In this document: positions 1 through 18,660 of the stretch, one piece after another | Layout of the letters: each line of letters opens with the position of its first letter | Numbering within the stretch: position 1 is the first letter of the stretch | NCBI RefSeq assembly: GCF_021018895.1 | Contig: NC_079369.1 | Span: forward strand, 11,665,694 to 11,729,693 | From: Seriola aureovittata | Lineage: Eukaryota > Chordata > Actinopteri > Carangiformes > Carangidae | Length of the DNA: 64,000 nucleotides | Reading direction: 5' to 3' | The notes under the pieces: generated by a model | Databases searched by the model: none | What the model was told of the DNA's origin: nothing | What the model saw: only the letters and a program-made list of their open reading frames with translations | Program-made: the position numbers and the translations under genes

Positions 1-2472
1 ACTGAAGCACAATACACCTAGCCCTAGATCCCGGCTCGTTTCCGATCCTCTGTCGTTAACTAATGGTACTAATTAGCAAATTAGCCTTATTATATCCAGG
101 GCAGGAGCCAATTTTAATTGAACAGATTTTTGTTTCAAAAAAGAAAAGACAAAAACGCCCATTCCTCCATTAACATGCATTGAGAGAAAGCACAAAAGCC
201 CTATTGTTTATATCGAGCTTGGAGAGGCAGTGTGAAAAGCTGGCAGAGTGTTTGCGTGGTGAGCATTTATCAGTGTGCATTGGTACATGTGTGTGAGCGA
301 GAGAGAGGGACTGAGAGAGGGAGAGGGAGTGTGTTAGCAGCAGGTTGTTTTGTTGTGGCCCAATGGCCCGGCGGCCAGCAGATGTCTTAGTGCTCCCAGG
401 TCTGGAGCGCCTCTCCTCTGAGCATCCTCTTCAATTGACTCATTTACCCACAAAGCAGTCTGCTTGTTCCCTTCCCACGTAATGGACTAATTAAGGCTTT
501 AATGATTCTGTATATCCTTTCCTCCAGATTTTTCTTTGTTTTGGGGCTATTTGGTATTTTTAAGAGATAAATGTGCTACAATGCAGAGATACTTTGACCC
601 CAGCAGACCTACAATGTACTCAGTTACTTTAATGTAACAAAGGTCAAATAGATTAACAGTGTGTGGGGATTTATACTTATCACAGTATAACTTTATTTAC
701 TCATCTTAAACATTTAAAATAAAAACTAAAAATCAACTGACGTAAAGCAAGTGTTAAAATAATATTTTAAAACAGGTTATTGCATTGCATTTCAGTCCAG
801 ATACACAATACCCAGAGTAAATTATCAGGTGCTTAACTACAATTATCTGGCATCCCGGTGTTAAATTGTCCCTGATTAGAAGACTACTGATCTGTTATCT
901 CTAATGTGTAATGTAAATTAAATTTAAGATGATTAATATAAATAGTATATTAGAGTTATTACTATGAAAGTTATTTATTACACTCCTACAAAATCTAATT
1001 GGTGTCTTAATTGCAATCAAATAATAATGAAGTTGTGTATATATATCAAGTAAGAAAATACTGTTGCTTCTAAATGGTGCCGATAGTAGAAGAGGTATCT
1101 GGATGATGATGTGGTTAAAACAATTACATTTTCAATGAGATGTTAATGCTAACTTGAAGGTATTTGTAAATACTGTGAAGCACTATTGTTGCAAGAAAGC
1201 AAAGGCTTGTTGACTGAAAGAGACAAGGAGAAACAACCCTGACAGTCGGGTCAAAGTCAGAGAGTTTGTAGTGTTTTCAAGAGGAACAAGGCGTCACCGG
1301 CCAGCTGTTGCTCAATAAGCCGTGGCCCCTGTCCATTAGGCCAGAGGAGTTAATAAGACATGAGACAGGCCAGACCCAAGTGAGGAATGAAGGTCATTGA
1401 GTCACCAAACAGACTGCATCCATCCAAGAGGGCCAACATTTCATACAGCCCACAGGTTCTGTAGCCTGGCTCACAAACAGACACACACACACACACACGC
1501 ACACGCACGGAGGACGCACACACACACACTGTAGTTAACCCTGACTGACTGCAATGCCTGTAGCTCGCAGGCTGAAATTATTATGAAACCAGAACATTTC
1601 CCAAAAACTAACCCTTTGAGGACACCCTGTAACTCAGCCATTCCACATGACCTGTTAGCACTTAACAGATTGACCCCAACCACAAAGACAGACATTCACA
1701 ATTTCATGGCTAGTTTAATGTTCGGTTGTGATTTTTTGTTGGTCTTCCTCATAGAAAACATAATAATCATCATCGCCTCTCTCGCTCACCATCATTCAAA
1801 TACCAAACCATTACACTGACAGAACTCTGGATCATTTCCTGTCATCTCAGGTGTTCTCTCAATTGAGTTAACACAAACTAAAGATCATAGTTTATGAAAA
1901 GAAATTTTCATTAACCTCCATCTTTTAATAAACCATCAATGTGGTGGCATAAATTGTATGGATACCCACATGCAATTTCCTGTAATGTAAAATAAGGCAA
2001 TTATTTGCCATTGGTTGCACTATGGCTAGCCTAGCATCCTAGTATAGCTGAGTGCCATGCTATGCTCCAGTCCTGCCACCATTAGTGCTCTGCATGTGAC
2101 TGTAATACTGAACTGTGACCAGTCCACTGCTGTAGTCTTGTATAACAATTAAACCATTGCACCTTCCATAATGACAATGTGCTCATAGCACTCTGCTCTA
2201 GCATTAGCTAGTGCAGGGCTATGCTGAAACCTATGAAATAGCGCAGTGGCCGACTGAGCAAGTGCTGACCATACTGATGGTACTGTAGATTCGTTAACTG
2301 ATGATAGCATTTTCTGGTGGGGCTCCTCAGTGTAATGGGCCAACTGTAGATGGGTTTGTTTGTTCTTGAGTGAGGAGGACCATGCAGTTCCTACAGGGAC
2401 TTAACATTAGTTCCATTGAGTGAGTCGACCATCTGCCCACCATTAACCCCAGAACCCTCCTTCTCTTTACAG
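1..2472 (+). other. elavl4: elavl4 intron (3' part) upstream of the alternative hinge exon
   Basis: This is intronic by position: it ends in a pyrimidine-rich stretch and AG acceptor (2460-2472) directly before the 39-nt hinge exon. I searched for the preceding ELAVL linker exon (after RRM2) in all frames and did not see it, so the intron must begin before this window. The first 560 bases are rich in TAATTA/TTAATTG-type homeodomain core sites and look like conserved intronic regulatory DNA, but that cannot be shown without alignment. The small open frames here have no recognisable domain and are treated as chance. Confidence 0.75.
1482..1530. repeat. imperfect (CA)n microsatellite
   Basis: Two CA runs are interrupted by CGCACGGAGGACG. 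It lies inside the elavl4 intron and is simple sequence only. Confidence 0.9.
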
Positions 2473-2511
2473 GCTGGACAATTTGCTTAATATGGCCTAT
2501 GGCGTAAAGAG
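2473..2511 (+). CDS. elavl4: ELAVL4 (HuD) 39-nt alternative hinge exon
   Basis: The exon is flanked by a consensus acceptor (pyrimidine tract then CAG) and a GTAATT donor. Read in the phase that joins to the last exon it gives LDNLLNMAYGVK plus a split Arg codon completed by the first base of the exon at 5665. This peptide is characteristic of the hinge between RRM2 and RRM3 of neuronal ELAV-like proteins, a segment linked in the family to nuclear export and isoform diversity. At 39 nt (13 codons) it can be skipped without changing frame, as known for HuD isoforms. U-rich intron sequence lies just downstream, matching the reported control of this exon by Hu proteins. HuC (elavl3) and HuB (elavl2) have nearly the same peptide; assignment to elavl4 rests on the last exon. 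Confidence 0.93.
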
Positions 2512-2563
2512 GTAATTAAAAACTTCACCCAATGCCAGATGTCCATGTTGACTCAATGATTTT

Positions 2564-2700
2564 TCAATATCCTTTTTTCTGTTCTTTTTTTAGTTTATGT
2601 TTCCTTGTATTTTGCAGTCACTTTGCGTTTGACAATTCGTTCAAGGTCAACTGCATTTTTGGTTCTTTAATTTTTTTGGTTTTTTCCTCGTCAGCTTGAG
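2564..2700 (+). promoter_or_regulatory. elavl4: U-rich intronic element downstream of the hinge exon
   Basis: Starting about 50 nt after the donor, the sense strand has repeated U-runs (TTTTTTCTG, TTCTTTTTTTAG, TTTAATTTTTTTGG, TTTTTTCC). ELAV/Hu proteins bind U- and AU-rich RNA, and the HuD hinge exon is reported to be auto/cross-regulated through AU-rich sequences in its flanking introns. The tract is visible; its function here is inferred. Confidence 0.45.
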
Positions 2701-2734
2701 TTGGTTTTAAAACCCTACCAACCACTTAAGGTGT

Positions 2735-2758
2735 AAAAAAAAAAAAAAAAAAAAAAAA
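2735..2758. repeat. A24 homopolymer
   Basis: This is a run of 24 A within the intron. No retrotransposon body is recognisable directly upstream. Confidence 0.95.
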
Positions 2759-3884
2759 GCAGAAAATAATCAGTCTTTGTTTTCAGTGGTGATGAATTTG
2801 CTTTGTTTTGATTATGAAAAGTGCTGGTGTTGTTTGGATTGTTTTTGGGTTGTTTCTGTGTACTGAATGGATTTTGTTCTCTGGTGTAAAACTCCTAATT
2901 TCTAGGTGTGTTGTTTTCTACCGGATTCAGGTTCTCCTGCCTTGTCACTCTACAGCTATATACTCTCTTTAGAAGCAAAATTTTAATGTGTCACATTGAT
3001 TTTATGGAGATTTCCTGACTAGATCATTAGAAAAAGACCTTTGAACATCCACTTTCACCTAGGTGCACACTCCTCTGTGTGATAGATCAATATCTGTACG
3101 ATGGAAGTCACGACAAAATTACACCATATATTGCCTTAATTTCTTGGCAGCACTAGCTGAGATAAGGTGTTGTTTAGCTAGGACATGGGATGAGGCTGGA
3201 TGAACCTGGATCCCTGCTGGAAACAGGAAATGCTGTTTCGCTGCAGACAGCTCCAGCTTTGGCACTGCTCTGCTCGAATTCCTTCCTTTCGCCTCCATGT
3301 TTCATTTTGCTTTCTCGCTACCATAGGTGTTACATAACCCAGAGCAGCAGCCACCGTGGTGATAGATGTTTCATGTGCTGACGGTGGCATCCTGCATGTT
3401 GCGAGCACAGGGGACACCATCTGAGTTCAGCTTAACTACTCAAAGTTTTGGCTCGAGAGAAATGTTCCCTTAGCAAGTTAAAAAGCAGTCATTTTGTCAA
3501 ATGCAGGAATTAAGAATCTAGTTACAGAATAACACATTGATAGTGATGCAGTGTGGCATTCACATGTTTAACCCTTGTGCCCCCTTGCCTGGTAAGCACT
3601 GAGCCCCTCTCTCTGAGTCTTTACATGATTTTCTAAAGGTGAAAACAATGTCTGATTCAGCCGCCCTGATTGCATAGCATGTCATCAAGTTAGAGGTGCA
3701 TCAATGATCTGAGGTTATTATATGAAAAGAAAGAGCAGAAGGGTGTTAAGAGCTGGAAATGGTTGGCTTTAGAAAGGACAGAATAGATATCTGGTCAGCT
3801 ACACTGTTGCTATGCAACCCCTGGTCTCGTCTGTAACATTGGTTAGTGTTTGGTCCCGCTCTGATGGGTACGTTCGCATGCACG

Positions 3885-3887
<3 letters not shown>

Positions 3888-3976
<89 letters not shown>
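3888..3976. repeat. (AC)n microsatellite, about 44 units
   Basis: An uninterrupted dinucleotide tract, followed by a short CACAGG-interrupted tail. Poly-His/Thr and poly-Cys/Val frames across it are artefacts. Confidence 0.98.
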
Positions 3977-3978
<2 letters not shown>

Positions 3979-5593
3979 CACACAGGCACACTCATCTCCT
4001 CATCCTCGCAGTGTGAGCTAGCCTCCAAACCGTCACCCTCACACTCTCACAAACCTCCTCACATACTCCAGCTTTTGCATACAAATCACCACAAGTCTTT
4101 TTTCAAGCCCAGCAGGAGAGGCCTGAACACAGCCCGGCAAGTCAGACAAGGCCTCGACACGTTCAATGCTTGAGAAAATATGAAAATCGTCTCAACAAGA
4201 CATTGTGGCCACATAGAGATATGAGAGACAAAGGATTTTAGCCTATTATAATACAGTTTGCTGCTGCAGCATCCCTATGGTGACTATAAAAATATTGCCT
4301 TGTATCTCAGTCATGTAGTAGTTCCTCTACTACAACCTGTTTCTCTTATACTACTACAATACTCAACACATGAAATAAAAAAAAAGGCTAATTGGTGCAG
4401 AGAGCCCTTTGTAGTAAATGAGCTGACCACCCAAGGAGCTTGTATTAGTGTTCACAGCAACTACAAAAGCCAGAAGCAGACTCTGCATGACCAAAGTCAT
4501 GCAGGAAGGTCATAGTGATTGCTGCCCATATATAGTTGCTGGAAAGAGAGAGGGGTGGGGGCCCCAAGCAGCAAGTCGTGCTATCGATCAGTGCCACGAG
4601 CTCTGGAATAGACCAGAACAGAAAGCCCTGCAGACTGCGGGAGGAGTGGGAGGAATACACTTTGTACCTTAATGCCACTGGGCTGTAAAGTGCTTCCATT
4701 TTCCATCTAGTTTGCTCCCTCTTCCCTCCCTCCTTTTTCTTAAGGAAGCAGCCTTCTCTGAGACAGCTGCAGCAAAGCGGAAATCTCAATTAAAGCACGC
4801 CCAATAATGCCTATCGTCGTTTCTTGGAGGGAGGTGGCATAAGAAATGAACCTTTTTATCTCATTTACCTTTTATTTAAAAGTAGGGGTATTTTTTTCTC
4901 CTTTCCCTTTCCTTTGAGCGGAAAGGCAATTAAGTGAAGTCAACTGAGGATTCAAATCTCTTGCATCACAAGAAAAAGGAGAAGATTATGAGGCGAATGA
5001 GAACAGATTTAGCAGGCTGGTGCATGATCTTTGATGAATTTCTAGCAACGGTTTAATTCAACAACTTCCTGCAATTTAGCTCCTGAAGGAGCTACTCAAG
5101 GACACAAAGACAGAACCTTCATCCGCATCTCCTTCAGCAGAAATATAGCCCTGCATGCAGCACTGTCGTCACTCCTGACAGGAGGCCTTTCAGAACTGAG
5201 GAGCTCAGGGAGGCTTTAGTGGTACAGTGCAGGCTCACATACAAACTCATGCATTTAGACATAAACATACAGTACATGCACATACATAAACATCCATGCG
5301 TATGTATCCTAATTGATCTGAATTGTTTACTTGTCTTGGAAATCAGTGTCTTTGTGATTGGTAAACTGCAAATATTTTGCAAATTAAGCCCTCAAGCTTG
5401 TTATGTTATATGGCTATAGATAGTGGTGTATCATGCAGGTGAGCACCATGGCAAGCTTTAGATTTGGAAGGAAGAGGATTTAAAGCTATTTGTGAGGTAA
5501 AAGCAAGATGGAGATAGGGTTTTCACCAGTTTATGGCCATTCCATGAAGACACAGACATTGAGTTTCACTGAATGCTTTACCCTGCCAATTAA

Positions 5594-5992
<399 letters not shown>

Positions 5993-6955
5993 ACTTTAAC
6001 AGGTAGAAGCAGTTGCCCCGCGACTTTGTCTGCTCCAAAATTGCCCCCAACCTCCCCCCTCACCTCCACCCGTCCCTTAGCCCCTTCAGTCACTACCACT
6101 ACCACCCTACTACAGCCATCCAACACAGCAAACTCAAACTCCAACCGGAACACAAAGCAACCGACAAACCATCAAACAAATTGAACTAGAAATGGCTTAT
6201 ATTATAACTTTGGACCTATAAGCCAATGTTGCCTAAGTATTACAAAAATGAAATGATGAAAATGTTCATGAGTTTTTGGAAGGTCCTGTGATAATGCAGG
6301 CTTCTCTTTGTTGTATATTCTTTCTGTTTGTTGTGGTTGTTTAAATGATTTTTCTCTTCTGTGTAAACAGTAGCAATTCCCTGTATCCCCTTATTTCAGA
6401 GAAGAGAATGTCCTTTTTAGATTGAAACCTTTTCTCTGTCTTGATTCAGGATTTGTTTTCCTTTTGTAAATCCGGATCCACTGTCGTTAGTATTATATAC
6501 CTCCCTGTCGGTGAAAGGGAGGGGGCTCTTTTTTAAATTGGTGAACCATTCATTCATTTTTAGTGTGTATTAAAAACTTCCCCTGGTCGATTATAGATGG
6601 GATTCCACAATCCCAGTAACTCTTATGTAGAAAAAAAATGAATTTCTAACATTGTTTTTGTTTTGTATCGCAAACAAAACATAATGTCTTTCCTCACAGG
6701 GGTTCAGGGAGATGGGGCGAGGGAGGGGATGGGTTAGCTTTCCTGATGACACGTTCAGTAATTTAAGAAAAAAAAAAAATAACACTGTTGCCAAAGAGAA
6801 GATCTCTTTGCTTGAAAAAATGCGTTTAGAAAAAGATAAAAATAAAGAGAAAGAAGATCTATTTTTATAAATGATAATTAAAATAATAATTATTGAAGAA
6901 TTTTTACAAGAATCTGGATTTGAAAAAAGAGAAAAATATTTTGACTGGCTAGCTA

Positions 6956-6982
6956 GGGGGGGCCGGGGCGGGAGGGAGGGGG
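6956..6982 (+). promoter_or_regulatory. G-quadruplex-forming motif in the 3'UTR
   Basis: Five G-runs of 7, 4, 3, 3 and 5 are separated by 1-2 nt loops on the sense strand. This fits the G3+ short-loop quadruplex rule and stands out in an otherwise AU-rich UTR. Structure and function are inferred. Confidence 0.6.
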
Positions 6983-7623
6983 CACCACCTTGTCTTGTCG
7001 TTCTGCCGTGGTACTTTATAGGATCAAAGGTTGTTTGTTTTTTGGGGAATCCAAGTTGGCAGTGATTTTGTAGAAGGAAGGTTTTGTGAAAAGGGATGCA
7101 AACTGAGGCAGGTGATTTTGGTAATTTTTCACATATGTACTAGTGCGTAATTATTCAACAGCGATACCCAAAAGGGAAGGGAGAGGGGTCTTTCCAAGGC
7201 CTAACCATCCTTATAGTCCAGAGCCCAAAGCAAGAAGACCCTTTGTCCACTTGTTTTCCTGTTTTTGTCATCAGTCAATATGGGATATCAGTAAATAGAT
7301 ATATACACATCTATCCATTTAGAGAGCATACTATACATTATCTATATCATTTTCTTCGCTCTGCGTTGGTGAACTTACATTTGAAAAGAACTTCCTTTTA
7401 GCGATCAAACGTAGGTGCTATACTACATTATTCACATATCTTAAATATCCAAGTTTGTTGTTCTATGTGTTGTTTAAAGAAAAAAAAATACTTCGATGTT
7501 GGCATTGAATTGAGCTGCTGTTCTTTGTTTAATATTTGTTTATTGTTGGCCCACAAAAATCTGGTGAGACTATTTCTTTGCTGAATAACCAGATAAACGA
7601 CTTCGGGCCTTGTAAGAATCACT

Positions 7624-7630
7624 GAACAAA
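7624..7630 (+). promoter_or_regulatory. candidate miR-375 site (7mer-A1)
   Basis: GAACAAA matches miR-375 seed positions 2-7 plus an A opposite position 1. It is the first of three such matches in the proximal UTR. Confidence 0.4.
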
Positions 7631-7800
7631 TTTTTATTTTGTATTTCTTTTGTTTGGCTTGCTGACTTTTAGGTTACTTGCTGAGCGTGAAACGTTTGTC
7701 AAAACTTAATGATGATTAGCTAGTTCCGTTAGTCTAGATATTTGTTTCCTTAAAAAGGATCTATGACAACTGTGTCTTTATTTGCTGTGTACAAATAGAT

Positions 7801-7820
7801 GATATATATATATATATATA
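7801..7820. repeat. (AT)n short tract
   Basis: About ten AT units within the 3'UTR. Confidence 0.9.
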
Positions 7821-8034
7821 GTCTACATTTGTTTTACAATATCTACTGTACTATCTGAGTTGTCACTGTTCTTTTGTTTGAGCTTGTCTTTTTCATATGA
7901 CAACTTATTATGAAGTGGTGGTTCAGTTACTTAGAAAAACTTGTGAGGAAACTGTTCAATTGTTGTCATGTTGCTTGTGGAGAAAAAAAAAAGATTTGGA
8001 TTAACTTTCAGTTAACTACCGCGGCAAAAGAAAC

Positions 8035-8042
8035 CGAACAAA
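8035..8042 (+). promoter_or_regulatory. candidate miR-375 site (8mer)
   Basis: CGAACAAA is a perfect 8mer match to the miR-375 seed. HuD is an experimentally reported miR-375 target in mammals. The site lies upstream of both poly(A) ends, so both UTR isoforms would carry it. Confidence 0.5.
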
Positions 8043-8066
8043 AGCTTAGAATATAACTGTATTTGT

Positions 8067-8190
8067 TTAGCAGTTTATTTACTTATCTATTTTTTAAACT
8101 ATTTATTTTTCTATTTATTTTTATTTATTATATATTTATTTATTTATTTATTAATTTATCTGTGTATTTATGTATTTATTTGTTTCATTG
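8067..8190 (+). promoter_or_regulatory. AU-rich element with clustered, overlapping AUUUA pentamers
   Basis: At least nine ATTTA motifs occur in about 90 nt, including a run of overlapping copies (ATTTATTTATTTATTTA, 8133 onward). This is a class II-like ARE, the RNA class bound by ELAV/Hu proteins themselves and by destabilising factors such as TTP and AUF1. Its place in a Hu gene's own UTR suggests autoregulation (inference). Confidence 0.7.
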
Positions 8191-8244
8191 TCTGTGTATT
8201 TGCGTGATTCTGGTACAGGGAGGGGGGCGTTTCTGAGCAAAAGG

Positions 8245-8251
8245 GAACAAA
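8245..8251 (+). promoter_or_regulatory. candidate miR-375 site (7mer-A1)
   Basis: GAACAAA lies about 200 nt downstream of the 8mer match. Being close to another site, it could act with it (inference). Confidence 0.4.
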
Positions 8252-8510
8252 GCGACTAGTGGAGAGGCTCTTCCAGTAGTCCACTGCACTGAGAGAACTT
8301 TTAGTACGTTTGTGCTTTGTACCAATATATCAAAATTACAATATAAAAAAATCTAAAAGTCAAGAAAACTGAAAAAAATGTCTGGAGGGTTGGGGGACGC
8401 TCTTCCCTTATTACTAGAAACAGTTACTCGCTATGCATAACCTAGTTAATAGTTAAATTTGCTATTGCTTTTTTCTTGTCTTGTTAAAATGAAATCTTTA
8501 GATCTTTTTC

Positions 8511-8516
8511 AATAAA
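8511..8516 (+). terminator. proximal poly(A) signal AATAAA
   Basis: A canonical hexamer followed by U/GU-containing sequence (GTTTAGTC, then GTCGTTCTGG). It would give a 2.5 kb 3'UTR. Confidence 0.6.
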
Positions 8517-9429
8517 GTTTAGTCTTAATAGAATGTTATAAACAGTCGTTCTGGTTCAATATAACCTGTGATAAGTTTGTGTAGTTCTAAAAAGCCACTC
8601 CGTCCACACCCTCCCTCCACTTACTACCGCTTTGTGATGAAACCTTATGCAAAAATGTGGGTCTGAAAGCATAGTTTTCAGTTTTCAGTAAACATTTTAT
8701 ATAACATTCAGCTCTTGGAGGCTTGGGCAGATACATTTTAAAAGGAGCAAATGCCCATTGTTGTTTGAGGGTCATTCATTGCACTGGACTAAATCGGTCA
8801 AAATCACTTAAGAGTCAAAAATTATTTTTAAAAATATTCATCATGTTTTCAAATGACATACCAACAAATCTTTAAAAATGAGAAATTGTTACCATTGCAC
8901 ACCAACTGTTATTTACAGCAGTTGTTGCTATACTTAAGTACTCTGGAGGTATGAAAAGGGATTGTACCGATTCTATATTTTATATACTCTAATATGATAT
9001 ATATTATATATTTTGAAAGGTGAAAGGTAAGGGAATGGTTCCAGAAGTATAAATATAAGGAATTGGATTTTTTTTGTTTGTTGTTAAGACTTGAAAACAT
9101 GAAGGAGGTGTGTGGAGAGCATTTTAAACACTCAGACGCATGCTCGCATAGTACATCCTTCTCTCTCACACCTCAGTCATCTGACAGGCCGGGTCATCTG
9201 ATATCATCACCATTATCCAATCATCATCTGCGCCATCCAATCACATAAGTGTTCTAGTGTCATAACGGCAACAAACCAACCCACCAACCCACCAGACCCC
9301 GTCATGCTCCCCGCCGCCGCCGGGAGCTTGAATTATGCAACGACCCCAGTAGAATGTTGTTCTGATGTGTGAAATAATTTCCTACACTGTATGACTTTTG
9401 AACTCTTACGATGCGTGCCTGTGTTCCGC

Positions 9430-9800
9430 CTAGACCCTGTGTGCACATGGGCGTGCGTGTGTGTGTGTGTGTGTGTGCGTGCGCGCGCATATGTGCATGT
9501 TTGTATGCATGTTCCTTTATGTAACTGTGTGCGTGTTGTGTGTTTGTCCTCATATGTTTGTTAGCGTGGAGTACATCCAGGTGTGTGTATGTACAGTATA
9601 TACATATGTTAAGTGTTTGTTATTATGTGTGTGTGATTGTGCATTTGGGTCTGTTCAGTGCACATATATACAGAACGTATGTGTGTGTCTCCCTGAGTGC
9701 ATGTGCGCGCGGGTGTGAAAGAGATAAGAAGCACGTGCGGTTGTTGAAAATGTGTGTGTGTGTGTGAGAATGTGTGTGCATGTCAGGGTGTTTGAAACAT
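9430..9800 (+). repeat. GT-rich low-complexity region in the distal 3'UTR
   Basis: Repeated GTGTGT, GCGCGC and GTATGT stretches, with the densest TG runs at about 9451-9482 and 9750-9775. In RNA this would be a GU-rich element of the kind bound by CELF proteins. The Cys/Val-rich open frames over it are artefacts. Confidence 0.8.
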
Positions 9801-10228
9801 GGGGCTGTGTCACCTCGCTCTATGCCCAACCCCTATGGCTCACACCATCCCCTGTAGCGCCTTATAGTGGCAGCCTGCCAGTAGGAACAACGCAGCCAGT
9901 AGTGGAGGAGGGAAGGTGAACAGAGGAACTAGGCTCTTCTTGTCAGTTTTCATTTTCCTCCTGAGACGTGTTTGTTTACTATCTGAAAAATCTATAAACG
10001 AAATCTTTAAAGACAAAAAAGACGAAAAAATGTTCACAGGGCCCCATGACCGCGGCTCTCTCTACTCTCTCCTGCTTATGTTATTACTTAACAATTATCA
10101 ATGATGATTATTATGATTATTATTGCTATTATTCTTAGTATTCTTATTCTTATTATTAATCCAATTACTGCGATGAATGACTTCATGTTATCCTTGCTAG
10201 TTTAGGTCATTTCTGAAACTGGAAACAA

Positions 10229-10234
10229 AATAAA
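10229..10234 (+). terminator. distal poly(A) signal candidate 1
   Basis: AATAAA is followed within 15-30 nt by TGTAAATGTTTG and a T-rich stretch, a good downstream element. Confidence 0.5.
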
Positions 10235-10313
10235 AATCTTGCTGTAAATGTTTGTTTTTTCTTTTTCATAAAACTGTTGTGTTTGAATTATTTGTACTTT
10301 TGAATGTTGGGAC

Positions 10314-10319
10314 AATAAA
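10314..10319 (+). terminator. distal poly(A) signal candidate 2
   Basis: AATAAA is followed by GTGTTAAG and TGTTTCTTGTCGTG. Further hexamers at 10639 and 10782 have weaker context, so the real end could be any of these. Confidence 0.5.
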
Positions 10320-10344
10320 ATGAGGTGTTAAGAGCTTGGATGTT

Positions 10345-18191
<7,847 letters not shown>

Positions 18192-18504
18192 AACAAACTT
18201 AACAGTCACACAGACGCTTGCCTTGAAAACTGTTAAGGCCCTTTTCCTCATTGGAGAAAATCTGGCTTTCATCACAGTTCCAAATAGTCTCTTGTTTGGT
18301 AGTTCAGAGTCTCTCTGATTGGTTACTGCCATCAGCTCAATAGTTTTTGCAGCAGAGCTAACAGAGATTACATGTATTCCATGTTAAGTAATCCATATAC
18401 TGTATTTATCAATATCAAAAATCTGTCTGCCAATACCCCTAAAGCTCACTAATTAACACATTATATCTCGTTCTTGTAATCTGTGTAGAGTAAAAACTAA
18501 ACAC

Positions 18505-18660
18505 TATCTTTGGACGGAGCCAAGCTAGCTGTTTCCACCTGCTTCCAGTCTTTACGCTAAGCTAAGATAAGCTAAGCTAACTAGCTGCTGGCTGTAGCTT
18601 CATATTTGACAGACAATTATGAGAGTGGTATCAATCTTCTCATCTAATTCTGTTGGCCAT
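18505..18660 (+). repeat. percomorph dispersed repeat (GGAGCCAAGCTAGCTGTTTCC family)
   Basis: Contains GGAGCCAAGCTAGCTG, CTTCCAGTCTTTACGC, repeated TAAGCTAAGCT, GCTGGCTGTAGCTTCATATT and GAGAGTGGTATCAATCTTCT in order. I recognise this as a very common dispersed element in spiny-rayed fish genomes. The class (probably a non-autonomous element) is not certain. The copy is diverged. Confidence 0.75.

Larger units (their letters stand above)
5993..10340 (+). other. elavl4: elavl4 3'UTR (proximal end near 8535, distal end near 10340)
   Basis: This is non-coding sequence after the stop codon, with no intervening splice signal needed. The ends are inferred from poly(A) signals at 8511, 10229 and 10314, giving UTRs of about 2.5 or 4.3 kb; long UTRs are typical of neuronal ELAVL transcripts. 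AU-rich blocks, G-rich and GU-rich stretches and short open frames occur throughout. No second gene was recognised inside it. Confidence 0.75.
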
